A stretch of DNA of 64,000 nt, taken from the NCBI GenBank assembly GCA_047967505.1, contig CM106538.1; one strand, 5' to 3'. How positions within the stretch are numbered: position 1 is the first letter of the stretch; every line of letters starts with the position of its first letter. The notes beneath the pieces were generated by a model. The model made no database searches. It was not told where the DNA came from and saw only the letters and a program-made list of their open reading frames with translations. A program made the translations under genes and the position numbers. The stretch comes from Dipteris shenzhenensis. Taxonomy: Eukaryota > Polypodiophyta > Polypodiopsida > Gleicheniales. Positions 45,447-58,813 of the stretch are shown one piece after another.

Positions 45447-46379
45447 TGTCACCACAATGTAAATACCCTACGTCAAAGTACACTTGACCATTTATTTGAT
45501 CATAATTAAAGAGTTTTATATGTGTTAATTATGGTCAAAGAGTTCTTTTAATGGTCAAAGAATTGACTACGGTCAAAGATACTTGACTCTGGTCAAGTAA
45601 ACCTGACCTCGGTTGGGGAGACATGGTTTATTACCAAGAGGGTTAACTACGGTTAACCAGAGAACTACAGAGCTGACTACGGTTAGAGTGTTGACTTCAA
45701 TCAACGAGACTTGGCATGCGCCAATAGGGTTAACCACAGTTAACCAAGATGTGCCAACTTCGGTTGGAGAGACTTGGCTATAATTAAGGCACCTCAACCC
45801 TTGGTCAAAGCTCCTTAATTATGATCAAGAGCGTTGACTTCAATCAACCAGAGAATAAATATATATTTTTATATTTGTTATGTGTGCACATGTGTTCAGT
45901 GGGAACGCTCACCATGACTGGAGCTAGTCCACAATGTGTTGTTTGCATGCAAAGCGCTAACAATTAATGGGTGCCATGGTGGTGCGCTTTAATTAATTGT
46001 TACAAGTACTAGGAAGAGTTATTTTCCTAAGCGCTACGGGAACCTAATAAGAGTCTGGGAGGCGGTTCGCGTGACCAAGTGCTTCGAAGACTCCAGAGTT
46101 GCCCTCAGTGGCATGTAATTAGGAAAGTAATGTAGAAATTAACAAGTGGCTTGTTGCCAAGAAAGGGAGCCTAAGAGCTCATGTAATGATTCATTCATTC
46201 ACGTTTTGGATTTTCATGTATGAACAGCTCTACGCTAAACTTCATCTTCTCTCAAGTAATAAAATCCTTTGGGGGGGTCCAGCCCGACTGTTGTCATGGT
46301 CCCTAGTGTCTCTGTTGAGAGAGGGGGAGAGGGAAAGAAATGAGAGTGTCTCTGCTGTCCTTTTCCAGGGAAGGTTCCA
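45447..46379 (+). repeat. 3' LTR of gypsy element 2
   Basis: 933 bases, preceded by the purine tract CCAAGGGGA. It keeps the W-box-like array, TATA region and AATAAA signal of the 5' copy. Confidence 0.95.
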
Positions 46380-46800
46380 AAGAAGGTGACAAGGCGATGA
46401 GGAGACAGAACAGAGACGGGGGGAGATGGAATGGAGGCGAGGTGGAGACGTAGGAGAGAGGTGGATGAGGCGGAGGGATGGTGGGTGAAGGTGTGGTGAA
46501 GGCAAGAGCAGAGGCAGGAGCAAAAGCGGGCGAGACGAGGCGAAGGAAGGGAGAGGAGATGGTGGGAGGTGGAGAAGAGAAGGCGGAGGGAAAGGGAGGA
46601 CGGGAGGTGAAGAAGAAAAGGAGGCGGGAGGTGAAAGAGGATACGGCAGGGGGTGGAGGAAGAGAAGGCGAGGGACGGAGAAGTGGGAGGCGGAGAAGGG
46701 CTAGAGGCAGAGGAGATGACGGGAGACGAGGAGGCTGCAGGCGGAGAAAGAAGGCGAGAGGAGAAGACGGTTGAGGCGAGGGAGGGGGTTGGAGCAGCTC
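46380..46800. repeat. Purine-rich (GGAGA-type) low-complexity tract
   Basis: About 400 bases of G and A with few pyrimidines. The open frames on both strands (for example 46,478-46,774) are by-products of low complexity. A similar purine-rich patch (39,770-39,873) lies just left of gypsy element 2. The element therefore split one tract, which on the minus strand is CT-rich like a LINE 5' leader. Confidence 0.7.
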
Positions 46801-48087
46801 GAGAGCAGGTGCAACAATCAAACAACATCCTGAGAATGATTGGATTGGTTGTAACATCATATGTTGCTATATCCATCACAGATGAATGCGACCATGATTT
46901 AGCTTCTAAGAAGCACCAATTAGTACAATTAGTAAAAGTCAAAGTTAGTACACTTAGGGCATTAAGTCCTCAATTGTTGGGCTAGTCAACATGTGCAAGT
47001 GCTTGCCACATTCGAAGCATCACTACTGACACAAAATTGACCTCATAAACCTAGATGCCCTACATCAAAATCAGCCAGCACAAGCTCAATTTAATGGCAT
47101 CTGATGTTAGGCTATTGACCGAGTTACCACAGTTTTTGAGCCAAATATGCAAGCGAATATAAGCAAATAATAGGCAGCACGTGCGTAAAACGCATTAATG
47201 GCTGAGAAGAGCCCCAAAATGCGTGAATGCATGATGGGAGGGTTGCAACATCTCCTTTTCGCAAGTATCTACAATAATTACGAGCGACAAAATACCTTAT
47301 GCCAACTTGCCATATAGGTTGCAAATGCAAAATTCGTAGAAAAGGGTAATGCTGACAACCTTGTTTTCGTTTATCTTGCATCTAGAGCCAATGAGTGATC
47401 CTTTTGTATTGCAATTGTTACCTACGCAATTTCGTGTCCAAATGACCAAAGAACCCCTTGATCCGTACCTCTCCTCCACCAAATATCTTTCTCGATGCTC
47501 ACGTCCCTCCCTCTAAGCCCCCTTCTAGGCAAGCTTGCAACCTATAACTACTAAATCCACTCTCTTCATCTTTAGAATAAAAATGATGGAGACTTATGGG
47601 CCAGCTCACTACTTCCAGTGACCAACTTTCATTTTCATCTCATTAAAGTTATACATGGGCATTGCTATGGAAGAACTTTGCGAGCCACTTCCACTTGGTG
47701 CAAACAAACCTCAACCTTTAACCCGCAGGCCCACCCAAGGAATCACATGAAGAGCAAGTTTGCCCCCCTCCACCCTTTCTACATAACCAATTATGACTTC
47801 ATAAACAACCATAGTTATAAAATGTGACTAAGAATGTGCCTCAGCACAACAAAATCACACATCCGACTTACAACCTTCCCTCTCGAACTGGCTAAGACAC
47901 CAACGTAAATGTGGAGAAAGTCATTAACTGATGTAATAAACACTCCGAATGATCCGAAGTAACCTCACAGTATGAAGTTGCTGAAAGCATCCTTGGTAAC
48001 CAGATCATTGTAAAGTCCCTGGTCATCCCCAACTTGAAAATCCATGACATGCTCCCCCTCGGGAACCTTAGGATCAATCGCATCTGC
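46801..48087. other. Unassigned stretch downstream of the helicase gene
   Basis: No long frame or domain. It may include distal 3' untranslated sequence of the helicase gene or the body of a small neighbouring gene, but nothing in the sequence decides this. Confidence 0.35.
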
Positions 48088-48090
48088 CAT
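47966..48090 (-). CDS. Possible first exon of a small unknown gene
   Basis: An ATG at 48,088-48,090 (minus) opens a 41-codon frame starting MADAIDPKVPEGEHVMDF, whose composition looks protein-like and ends ..DAFSNFIL followed by TGA. A splice donor (ATACT|GTGAGG) overlaps the stop, so this could be the first exon of a gene extending to lower coordinates. I could not find the next exon and do not recognise the sequence. Confidence 0.25.
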
Positions 48091-48789
48091 GAGGGTTTTG
48101 TGGCAGAGAAAAGAAGGGGCTGAAGCTGAATTTGAAATGGAAAATCAGCCTAGGGAAGAGAAGACAGCAGCGGGGATTGCGTTGGTAACCAAGCAGCAAA
48201 CTAGGGGCTGCCACAAATAAGAGGAAAGAGGCAAATCAGCAAGGCTGATAAAGAGGGACAGGGGCAAAATAACTTGGCTATGGAGCTGGCAAAAATTTGG
48301 CCTGGCTGATGGAAATCGTTGAAAGAGAGGCTGATCACAAGATCCTGACACAGCAATACTAGATAAAATTGTGAATCGAGGGTGTATTGAATGTATTGGA
48401 ATGTCCAATAGTACGAAACATAACTTTTTGAAAAAGCCACAATCAAAAATCCATATATTTTCCATTCATACACATGGAAGCCAAAGTTCCTCAAACTCAA
48501 GAAATACACGAGGCAGCTCAAGGGAAGAAGGACATGGTCATGAAATGTTTCAACATTTTGGAGTTGTAAATTGTCCACAGGGGTTCCGAAACATGTTTCC
48601 AGCCTCGGAACAGCTATATTATCACCCCTTATAGAGACACTCTATGAGCCTTTGCTACCAAGGGGTGGCTTTGAGAAGCTTTATATTTACGGCCAAAAAA
48701 GCAAGTATTGAGTAGCTCTAGATCATTTGCCCAATTTTGCTGGTCCATTCTTGTCTTTGGGTAGATGTAAAAGTAACAACTAGAGGACA

Positions 48790-48804
48790 CAGACAGACAG
48801 ACAG

Positions 48805-48832
<28 letters not shown>
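48790..48832. repeat. (AGAC)n(AC)n microsatellite
   Basis: Four AGAC units lead into about 15 AC dinucleotides. Confidence 0.95.
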
Positions 48833-48835
<3 letters not shown>

Positions 48836-48950
48836 AATACGATAAAAAATGAAGAACCAGAGAGAACCGGAGCAGGAGGGCCAAAGAGAACACCATTCAG
48901 CAAATTATCCATCTGATATACAGAAGCTGAAAACTAAACAAAATGGTTTT

Positions 48951-48956
48951 ACCTGT
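48951..48956 (-). other. Splice donor in the helicase 3' untranslated region
   Basis: ACACAG|GTAAAA lies 45 bases after the stop codon, suggesting an intron in the 3' untranslated region. The matching acceptor was not identified. Confidence 0.4.
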
Positions 48957-48997
48957 GTTTAGAGCACAACTGAATCACAAGACGCTCCTCTTCGATG

Positions 48998-49477
48998 TCA
49001 TTTACTTCGTCGGAGCTGCTTGACAGCATTCCTGTCAGATCTTGCCAGAGAGGCAGCACTTTTGCTGGACCCAGCATACGAGTGATCCAATGATCTAGAC
49101 TTCTGAGAATCTTGCCACGTTTCCTTGGTGCCGTCTGCAGACTTTAAGCTATCCCCAGATGAATCAACTGGCTGTCCACCCACTCTGTCACAGCCAGATT
49201 TAGTATTGCCCAAGGCCTGCCGAATCTCAGTTGCTGCTGAATATTTGGCTTCAGTTTCCCCATCCTGAGGTCCACTTTTAATTAAACCAGACGACCTTGG
49301 AGCCCTCAATAATCCAGAACCTCTACTTGAAGGAGGTGCAAAGGTAGTTCGAGATGAAGCAAGAAGACTTTTCACATTTGAGGTACTCATGCTTACAAAA
49401 CAGCCTCGGTCTTTCGCATCAGCAATGAGAGCAGCCCAATCCTCTGACTGAACTAGTGCAGCCGCATTACCAACCAC
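48998..49477 (-). CDS. Helicase exon 8 (residues 1299-1457) and stop
   Basis: The acceptor is CTTACAG|GTGGTT after a 1,443-base intron. It first completes the motor end (VVGNAAALVQSEDWAALIAD), then a serine/arginine-containing tail without visible fold, ending KQLRRSK and TGA at 48,998-49,000. Confidence 0.93.
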   Translation of the reverse strand: MVGNAAALVQSEDWAALIADAKDRGCFVSMSTSNVKSLLASSRTTFAPPSSRGSGLLRAPRSSGLIKSGPQDGETEAKYSAATEIRQALGNTKSGCDRVGGQPVDSSGDSLKSADGTKETWQDSQKSRSLDHSYAGSSKSAASLARSDRNAVKQLRRSK

Positions 49478-52400
49478 CTGTAAGAGCAATGATAGTTACG
49501 GAATAAATCAGTTGTTACAGAAGGCAATCATCCAAGGCCCAAATCAGGCAAAAACACCAAATAAAAGCAATCCAAAACACTGATGGACATTTCTAGTACC
49601 CCATAGGCAAAAGAGTCACAAGGAATGATTATAGCAAGGTATTATAACAAACCAAGTCAAGTGCTTGATGATTAACTGGAATCAGAGGGAAAGGAATTGT
49701 AGCACAAACAAAGCAACTAATTCAGTGCACCTAAACCAAGGGCTTGGTGGAATACAAAAATACAAACTTGCTAGCATTTTTATGGTGATACTTTCACAAA
49801 TAGAGTGACCTTTGTAGCTGAATTTAAGATTACGCTGTTAGGTTCACAGAATTCCTCCTTGCTTTTCGCCTGTAAACACATTTGGAAATGTTTTGAAAAG
49901 CACATTTGTTTCAATTTTAGTCTCACCCAATATTTTCTGTCATGAGGGCTGATAGACATACACAGCACTAAGAAGCTCAAAAATTATCACCAAATCTGTT
50001 GACTGCAACCAGGACAAATACTTCAGAGAGCAGAAACATGAATGAAAAAGTGTCAAGACCATGCCCAGAGTCCACGAGGTAAAGCATACTCTTCTGATAG
50101 TTGACCACAAGATTTACCAATGAAGGCCTCATGAATTCTCAAGTTTAAGAATCTGTTTCTTAAAATCAGAAACAGTACTAATGCAGAAGTGTGTACACCC
50201 GAGTACGCACACTGTCAAGACATCTATTCAACACCCCAGGAGAAAAAGGGAGACTCAGCCATAATGGTAGTGAGCACTGACTGCAAACCAAGAAATCAAT
50301 TATGCAGTGCACAGGCTAGCTCCTATGGCATGCCCAAAAAGTTCACCAGCACTCGGCAGTAGGAGAGAAGCAATGTAAAATAATATTCTCACACAAGCAC
50401 AAATTAATTTTTTTATGAGCAAGCAATCAAAAACCGGGCTAATCAAAAACATTTACTCCTCCTTAACCGAGCTACTACTGCTTATGACAACAAGAACAAG
50501 CACAGGTACGCCCGTCTACCCGACACAAGCATACTATTATATACAGCCTAGGGTTCCAAATAGAAGTGTGGGAGGGGAGAGCACGAAGGCAAGCACCTTA
50601 AAGGTGAATTTTAAATAATTAATTTTGCCAATCGGTCCCAGGCACCATGTTATGGCAGTAGCAGATTTTACAGGACATTGATCTAGCTTTGCCTAGCAGG
50701 CCTCTCTAGATAAAAAGAGGAATAATACCAATAAAGACCAGTTCCTCCAATATGAATTGCATGCAAAAATCAAAGGAAAATATGAAAAGCCAACAAATTC
50801 ACACCATTCTCAAACCAATTCGGGGCCCCAGATATAATTCACATCCTAACAAGAAATAGGCAGTAGCCTGATTTTATACAAGACCTCAAATCAACAAGAG
50901 ATTGTTTAGACAAAGCCTACCCAAAGAGATCGGCGAGCACGTGTTAATGCAACATTCATTCTGCGAATGTCAGCAACAAAGCCAACTCCATGACTTGAGG
51001 CTCGTACACATGACATGATGATAATATCACGCTCCTGTCCCTGGAAAGCATCCACTGTATTGATGTACACTGCTTTGCTTTCAGCATCAGAACCCAGAAC
51101 AGACCCAAATTCCTGCTGCAGACACTTTAACTGCAATTTGTAAGGTGTAATAACTCCAACTGAGACTTTGCTTGTTCCTTCTGTTTTTATGAAATTTTGA
51201 AGGTACTCATACAACTGTGCTGCAAACTGGGCTTCTGTTACATTCTGAAAAGAAACAGAACTTCCTTTATGAGACTCCCTGCCATGACTAACATCGTAAA
51301 ATATATAGGGCCTCAGCATAGGGTCCCTGTGATAGGCTTCGTCCGGCAATGACGACACACTATCACTGTCTACAAGGCGACCTTGGTAAAAATATCGAGA
51401 AGGGAAATCCCTAATTTGAGGGTGCATTCGATACTGTACAGACAACAACATTGTAGGACAACCTGCCTGCTGAAACCGCTCAAACAGGCTTCGGCTATAC
51501 TGTAGAGTATGTGCGGCACGGCTGATGACAGTGGCTGGCAATTGCTGAGGATCACCAACTAGAACACAGCGTGCAGCACCCAAACTAAGTGGTGGTAGTA
51601 CTGCAACTTCACTAGCTTGAGCAGCCTCATCAATAACTACCATGTCAAAACCGTGAGTGAGATGGTTGAAGAGGCGCCTTCCACTACTTGAAACCGTTGT
51701 AAAGACAATCTCTGCTTCATTTGCAAAGCTCGCCTCCAATTTAGCCCTTGCATCTTCTGGTGAATAGCCAACTCCACCACGAAAGCGACCTTCTATTATA
51801 AACAGGCGTGACATTTCAACTAACACCTTATCCCTTTCCTCTACAACAGCAGCCAGTTGCTGCAGCTTTGAATCCCTTGTCTGATCCCGTGCAGCAAGAA
51901 CATCTGGATCTACACCCACAGAACCCTGTGACCGGGCAGCAGCTGCAGTGGCACTTAGCTCCTTTTGCAAGGAGGCCATTTGTTGAGCCAGATAGGTTTC
52001 TCTAGCACGGAGTTGTTGTAACCAACCCAAAACATCATCCCGACTCATTCCCAGTAGGTGATCTGACCTTCGCTCCACAGAAACAGCTTGGGAAGCCCTT
52101 GACTGAGTATCAACGCCAACCCGGGCCACATCAGGTCGATACACCTTCATCTCCCCATCGATGAAGCCCCGCTCTAAGACTCTTGTTAGCAACTCATCGG
52201 TTGCAGCATTTGATGGGGCACAAACCAGCATTCGAGGCTTTGGGCAAAGCTTGGGAAGAATTCGTGCCAAGCTTTGATCCATCTTTTGAAGAACATCGTC
52301 AATTGAACCAGAACCTTCACCCTGACCCGAACCATTGTCATTGACAGTTTCTTCTGTCTTCAGGCTATCTGGAGCTAGTTTCTTCAGTAATGCAGCATAG

Positions 52401-55400
52401 TACCTCTGATACTGTACAAGATGTATCACATTCAACATACCCCACACAGTGTGGGTTTTACCAGTGCCAGGGGGACCTTGTACAAGAGTAAATGGCCACA
52501 GATCCTGGCGTTTCCCAGCTCCATTAGAACTGGCCGTGCCTGCTGCAGTGTGCATAGCTGCCCACTTGATTGCAGCCAATTGTGGGTCATTGAAAGTTTT
52601 ATGGAGGTGCTGCACAAAAGATTGTGTAAAGCAATCAAGCATTGCCGGAGGATCCTCATCATACCGAGGAAAAAGATCTGGTTTAGGGTGAAGGATAGCT
52701 TTGATCATCTGCAATAGGTGAACAGGAAAAGAAGCAACCATTAATGTTTGGATCAATCAGTGAACAGGAAGATTTCATAATCAGTAAGAGCATAAATCTT
52801 ACCTGCGAATGAAGATGCTGGAAGGCATGTAGAGCCACATACTCTCGCTGGGTTGTTGCAAGTGATCCAAGCACAGTTAAGTACCACATGGCCCCATTAG
52901 ACTGGTATTTTTTCTTGATAGCCTCTTCACTAGCCAATCCTGCACTGCTATCACAAGATCACAACGATGAACTTAGCATTTTTTGAAACCATTGAAAATG
53001 TAAGGGATGCCAACTGCTGTCTAGCACCCAAAAACACTCTGCCAACAGCAATGTTTACACTTTCTGGCAGCAGACGAAACATGTACTAGGCTGAACGAGC
53101 TAAACTGAACAAATCTTTTAAAGATGGTGTAAATCTGGTTTCAGATAGAAAAGCAACGACTTAATTCTAGTGCAAAAGAATGTTAAACATAGTTTGAAGC
53201 TCATACCTTTCACCAACATAAAAATGGAGGATAGCCCCATGAGGATCACGAGTGTCAACAGGTACAAAGCGCCGAACAATGCCAGCCAATCGACTCGAGA
53301 ACTCAGCATCTGATGATTCACTAATGCCAGAACCATTGCTTCGTCTCATCTTCCCAGCTGTCAATAGGAAAAATAGTCAAATAAGCATCACAAAATCATG
53401 ACATATCCCACAACTGTATCACAAACAAAATAAATCAACCTCCTTGCTAGGTGAACAAACCAAATCATTGAAGGACACAGACAAAACAAAAAAAATGAAT
53501 AAACCTCAAACTTTCAATACTTTTAAAGCTTACCATGGCAGCGAGTTGCACAACCAGACAGAGTTTCCTGACAAGTGTTTGTTCACATTCATAAAGAGGA
53601 TGTCCATAACAAGTTTATATTAAGAATATACCTGATCCAGGCTTTGGAGTGGATATGACAGCAACATCACCCTCCTTAAATCCTAGCCTAGCTTGAGGTT
53701 CGATAGGAAGAAGCACTAGATCAAACCAACCTGACAACAAATAGTTCCTTAGCATCAAAGCAGCATAGAAGGCTACTCAAAACAACACATCAATCAACCT
53801 ACAAACAATTAAAATGAAGAATTCCCCCGCACATGTTGAGGAAATCCCAATTTGTCCGTCAAGTGACACATACAATAAGCCATACACCAATGGCTACTTG
53901 CAGTACTGCATTTCAAACATAGCATATACCTCATGATAGATTCTATTTGAAGAGTTTGATTCTATGTCTGTAAATCAAAGTCACTAGACCAATTCTGCTT
54001 GAAAACATATTTGTAATACCAAACATGTCATGCAGGAAATACCCCGTTGAAATTTCCACATAATTCCTCACTGATTAATTAGAACTTGCTCTTGCTCATA
54101 TAGAAGAAGATTACAAGGTGGAAGGACATTCCCAAAAACTTTGAAATGACAATGTACACCTTTACAGAACTACTAATTAAAAAGGAAGAGGAAAGCAAAA
54201 CACAGTCAGCTTAAGTAAGTATCTAGCAACGCTCCAAAGCAACACAGGGATGGCTAATACCCATAAGTATAGATTACCCTGCAGGAAGTCAGTGGTCAAT
54301 ATCATTTGGAAAAAAAGATGACTGCTGAAGGAGCAATCCAAAACAGTAAACAAAACAAAGTACTGCCCTCACTATGTAGTAAAGAGGTTGTGCGGTTCAA
54401 GATCAAGGATCGCCCTATATCAGCGCTATTGCTTGTCCCTCGTGAGTCACGTCTAGGATCTGAAGGGCATCCATAAGTTTCTCCTTCTCGTTTGGCAATT
54501 CCACGCTTGGCTGTTCTAGTGTTTCTCACCTTTTCCCCCTCTCTCTACCATGGCCCTTAAAATACCTCTTGATCATCGATTTTTTTTAAACGCAACATTA
54601 CACTTGGTCTTGATACAACTTTTCTTTTTGTCAAGCTATTCATGCAATTTATTCTTCTTCTAACCTCCAATGCCTCCCAATCATAGTTAGGTCCGTACGT
54701 GTACATACGTTTTTTTTTATAATCCATCCGTACGTCATTCCATACGGCCTTCCGTACAATTTTTATTTTTTTTTGTTTCCGTTTTTGTGGGGGGGGGGGG
54801 AGGGGATCGATTTTGTGCCTGGCCAAAACCTTCGAAAACACATTTTTTAGAACTATTCTAATCCGTATGCTGCTAATCTGTACTCCATACACTGTTGGCG
54901 ACTTTGGCTGTGGTTGGCCTCAAGGATGGTCTCAAGGAGGATGAGGAGGATGACAGAGGATGAGGAGGATGGCACTAATGCAAATAATGATGAGGATGAG
55001 GATGAGGATGCAGCTTGAGGCTTGAGCCTTCATCGGTTGTGAATTGTGATGCATTTCAATTTTCGGCTTATTTCCGGGTTGTGGCAGCCTTTTCTTATAC
55101 GATGTTTTGCCTTTGTAGTAACTACTTCCAAGTTCCAAGTTTCTACTACCTACTACCTTTGATCATGATGTTTGGTGAAGTATTGATCTATCATTGACAC
55201 TATATATTAGAATCCAGATTCCAAATGACTCTTGTCTCTAGAGGCTGGACTCTTTGAACTTTCATGAATCATGATTCATGACTTTAATATTAATACAAGT
55301 TTGAAGTTTAAAGTTGAAAGTTGAAAGTTTTGTAGCTCTATTTGGGTAAAATTAGGGTCACGTATGTTTCAGCCCTAGGGGCTGAACCATACTACTTCCA

Positions 55401-58400
55401 TACTTGTCTAACGTATGCATATGGTAACGTATGGAAAAAACTATGATCCCAATGTGTGTTGCTCGAACTTGCTTATGTTTTCTTACATAGTTCTGCTCAA
55501 AAATCTCGACAAGTGTTATAGCTATCATGACAATGACATTATTACAAAGGGACGGCACAATCCTTTAGTGGACCTTAAATACATATTACATAAAGAGAGA
55601 GTCTCCAAAGTTGGTGTAGGGAACAAGACTAGGGACCATGAGACTCTTAAATTGAGCCCACGTGACAACATTGTTCAATGAATTTTTAACGAGTATCAAT
55701 ATAACATACTAGTGACTATGATCTTATTCTCGTCATCCTTAGGATAAAAGTAGGAATAAGCTTTGGATTCGTGATCCACTCCTCAAGCTAAGTAGGGGTC
55801 CAAGTGTCCCCTTTATGTATTGAAGCCTGTCCTTGGAATTTTTTTATGGCATAGTTATTAGGCCAACTTTCTCTAAAGTCACGTGCATCATCCTTCATAA
55901 ATCTCATTACTCAACTACTGAATTTACTACTCTTTCAAAAGGGGCATGATTTTTTACCTCTCTTCAACTAATTCACTTCCACAACCAAATCTCATTGGTC
56001 TCTATCTGATGGAGACAATGCCGTGGGAGACAGAGATGGATCGAGCTCAGGGACGTGTAATAGATTTCTACACATTCAAATCAACCCCTAGACATAGCGA
56101 AGTAGAGGAGGAGGAGATAGACGATGAGGGCAGCATGGGTCAGTGGGAGGAGAGATGCAAGGACCAGACACAATGTAGAGATGAACAAGAGGGGCTCGCT
56201 CACCCTCCCGCTCTCCCGTCCCTCCCTCCCTCCCTCTCTGGCTCACTCGTCCTCCAGCCCTCCCCCCCCTTCTCCCTCCCTCCCCAAAGGAGAGGGGCAG
56301 GTGGGCAACAAACAAGATCCCCAAGGGAGAAGGACGCAACATCTGAGTAGCATGTACTCCTAAAATGTAGAGCGGAAAATTGAATACATCTTGAAAAATC
56401 TATTGGAAGAGCCAACCAAAAAGAAAAGCTAGGAGGCTACTTAAAAGATGTTTTGCTACGAGTACAAGGACTCGCACACAAGCTAGCCCAACAAGTACTC
56501 ACTACATAGCAAGTTAGCAAGTTTGTAATATTTTGTTACACTAGATGTAAGGGATTGCTATTAGTTTATAATGATCACCGGTCCCATAGATCCAAAAGGG
56601 TCTCACACAGCAGACTTTAGTCATATCATATCATACCATCTCTCGTACACAAAACCTGAAATGCATGCGTGGAAAGCATCATACTAAGAGAGCTGTATAC
56701 AGCTCCAAAAATATGTGCAAGAAGCATACCTGCAGGAATGTATCATTGGTAGGAATGTCTAATTCAAAGTACCATGAATAGGCTTCACAGTAGGCGCCAA
56801 CACATCCTTAGAGCCCGTTTCCGCCTAGTTAAGTGGTGTTCCACCCTAGGGTTTGTTTATGATTAGCTTTCTTTGTAGAGGATATATTCCTCATTTTGGT
56901 CATTCTTACATCTCCATATTTTGGTATTCTCCCTCACCCAAACAAGATCGATGATGTGGCAAGTCGGCCGGCAGAAGACCCAGTCAGGCCAATCTGCATG
57001 GCACAGACGTAGTCCACTTAAATCTGCCCTGCAGGCCTATAAAAGGGGTCATCCCCCTCATTCTTGATCAGCTTCTGCAGCCAACAGCTCACCCCAAGCA
57101 ACTGCAGCCTCAGGCTCAACCTCCTACACAACAGAATCAGAGCCCCCTTGGGCAATAGATAGGGACAGGGAGAAGAGGAGCAGTCTGCCTCTCTCCATCT
57201 CCATCTACAGGAAAGAACCACCTACAGGAGGCCAAAGAGGACCAACAAAGCAAGGCTCGAGGTGCAAAGAAAGAATAGATCACATACGCCACTCCTGCCT
57301 AGTATCAAACCACAAGCATCAGAGAATCTAGAAAGAAGCAAAAGCCAGTGAAGTCATCATTCCTAAGGTACAACGGCAAGACAAGCCTCTTAACATGGAT
57401 ATTGACGCTTGTGTATTGCCGCTGAATCAATACACAAGCGTCGAGAAATGCATTTTGTCGTCCATGCAGCATCTTTCAAGTGCAGCCATCACATGGTGAC
57501 AAGTGGCAAGTCAAATCACTTCCGAGCTTGCCATGAATGTCGAGCTCATGAGTCTCTGAGGGTCAAGGACCCATGTCGACCTCGACAAGACGTACCAAGA
57601 ACAACAAATACGAAGGTTTCCTAGACAGCAAGACATGTGCCAAGTAGACGAAGAGAACTGTTGCTATTACTATCATGTGCAACGCCACAAGAGGTAAGAT
57701 TTTCCACACTACAAGAAACTTCACCAAGAGATAGCCACATCAATTATCCATGTGACCTATTCCAACATTAAAGTCCAAAACTCCATGATAGATCAATCAT
57801 CATAGGCATCATGACTGGAGTTTTGAAACATCAACAAACAAACATAGAGATGATAACTGAAATGAAAGTCTCAAGTCACATATCAAGAGTGAGCCATCAC
57901 AAGCAACAATGGACAAACAAAGAATTCAAAAAGAACCTTGTGACACATGTAATTAATACATGAGTCGCTCCTAGCATGCCTTGAGCACACATTTCAAGTC
58001 GACCATGGTACTCTTTACAAAAGAAGGGGCAGTTGCAACCCTACCCTGCATTCATCCTCACACACTCAAGTTCATACGCGCTTCTGCAATTGCAATTGGA
58101 TAGCAAGTGTGTGTGGGGAAGAAAAGGTGATGACTGCAATTGGGGAAAGTTGGCGATGGGTGCTACTCAAAATCCTGCTAGAACAAGCTTCACTATACTC
58201 TTCACTGAGCCCACCTAGAAAGGAGTCATTTTGGTGGATCTCGCTTTGTGTTCACCTTTGTGTTATTGTTGCAAGGAAGTCGACATCACTACTTGCAGGA
58301 ATCACTAATAAATAAGCCTCTACATTAACCTAAAGGCGTACCAACGTAGTCATTATCATTGATCACGAGTCGGCCTTTTGCTAAATGTATCAATCCTCTT

Positions 58401-58692
58401 TGAAGATAAGGCCTAGAGAGAAAAGCATAAGCATCCAAAAAATTATGATGGAAATGGGATGAGGGAGGAGAGAAAGACAATTGCATAGGCTCTAATACCC
58501 ATGTAAGAAAGTTGAAACCAAACAAAGGTAGAAAAGGCAAACAAGCGAGTACAAGTACTCGTGAGCACTACCCTTAGAGGGACGAGTTGATTTGGGAAGA
58601 GAGGGTGTGTGTGTGTGTGAAAGAGAGAGAGAGAGAGAGAGAGGGGGGAGGGGGGGGGGGGGGGGGCAAGTGGGGGTTGGGAAGGGGGAGGG

Positions 58693-58739
<47 letters not shown>

Positions 58740-58777
58740 GGGGGGGGGGGGCAAGTGGGGGTTGGGAAGGGGGAGGG

Positions 58778-58813
<36 letters not shown>

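Larger units (their letters stand above)
39874..46379 (+). mobile_element. Nearly full-length Ty3/gypsy chromodomain element (chromovirus type)
   Basis: LTRs at 39,874-40,814 (941 bp) and 45,447-46,379 (933 bp) both start TGTCACCACAATG and end GGTTCCA. Flanks AAGGA (39,869-39,873) and AAGAA (46,380-46,384) are a target duplication with one change. The primer site is at 40,816-40,827. Gag (truncated at its start), protease, RT, RNase H, integrase and chromodomain follow in order. LTRs show about 15 differences in the first 260 bases by eye. Stops at 42,107, 43,301 and 44,259, a frameshift near 43,350 and lost catalytic residues make it inactive. Confidence 0.95.

Noticed and set aside
46235-46942. 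Frames of 93-235 codons in the purine tract
   Set aside because: Low-complexity S/P-rich or R/G/E-rich translations on opposite strands; artefact of GA composition.
54302-54529. 75-codon minus-strand frame in intron 3 as an extra helicase exon
   Set aside because: Exon 3 joins exon 4 directly in phase with conserved family text (KRERG to WFDLV), leaving no gap to fill, and no suitable splice pair was seen.
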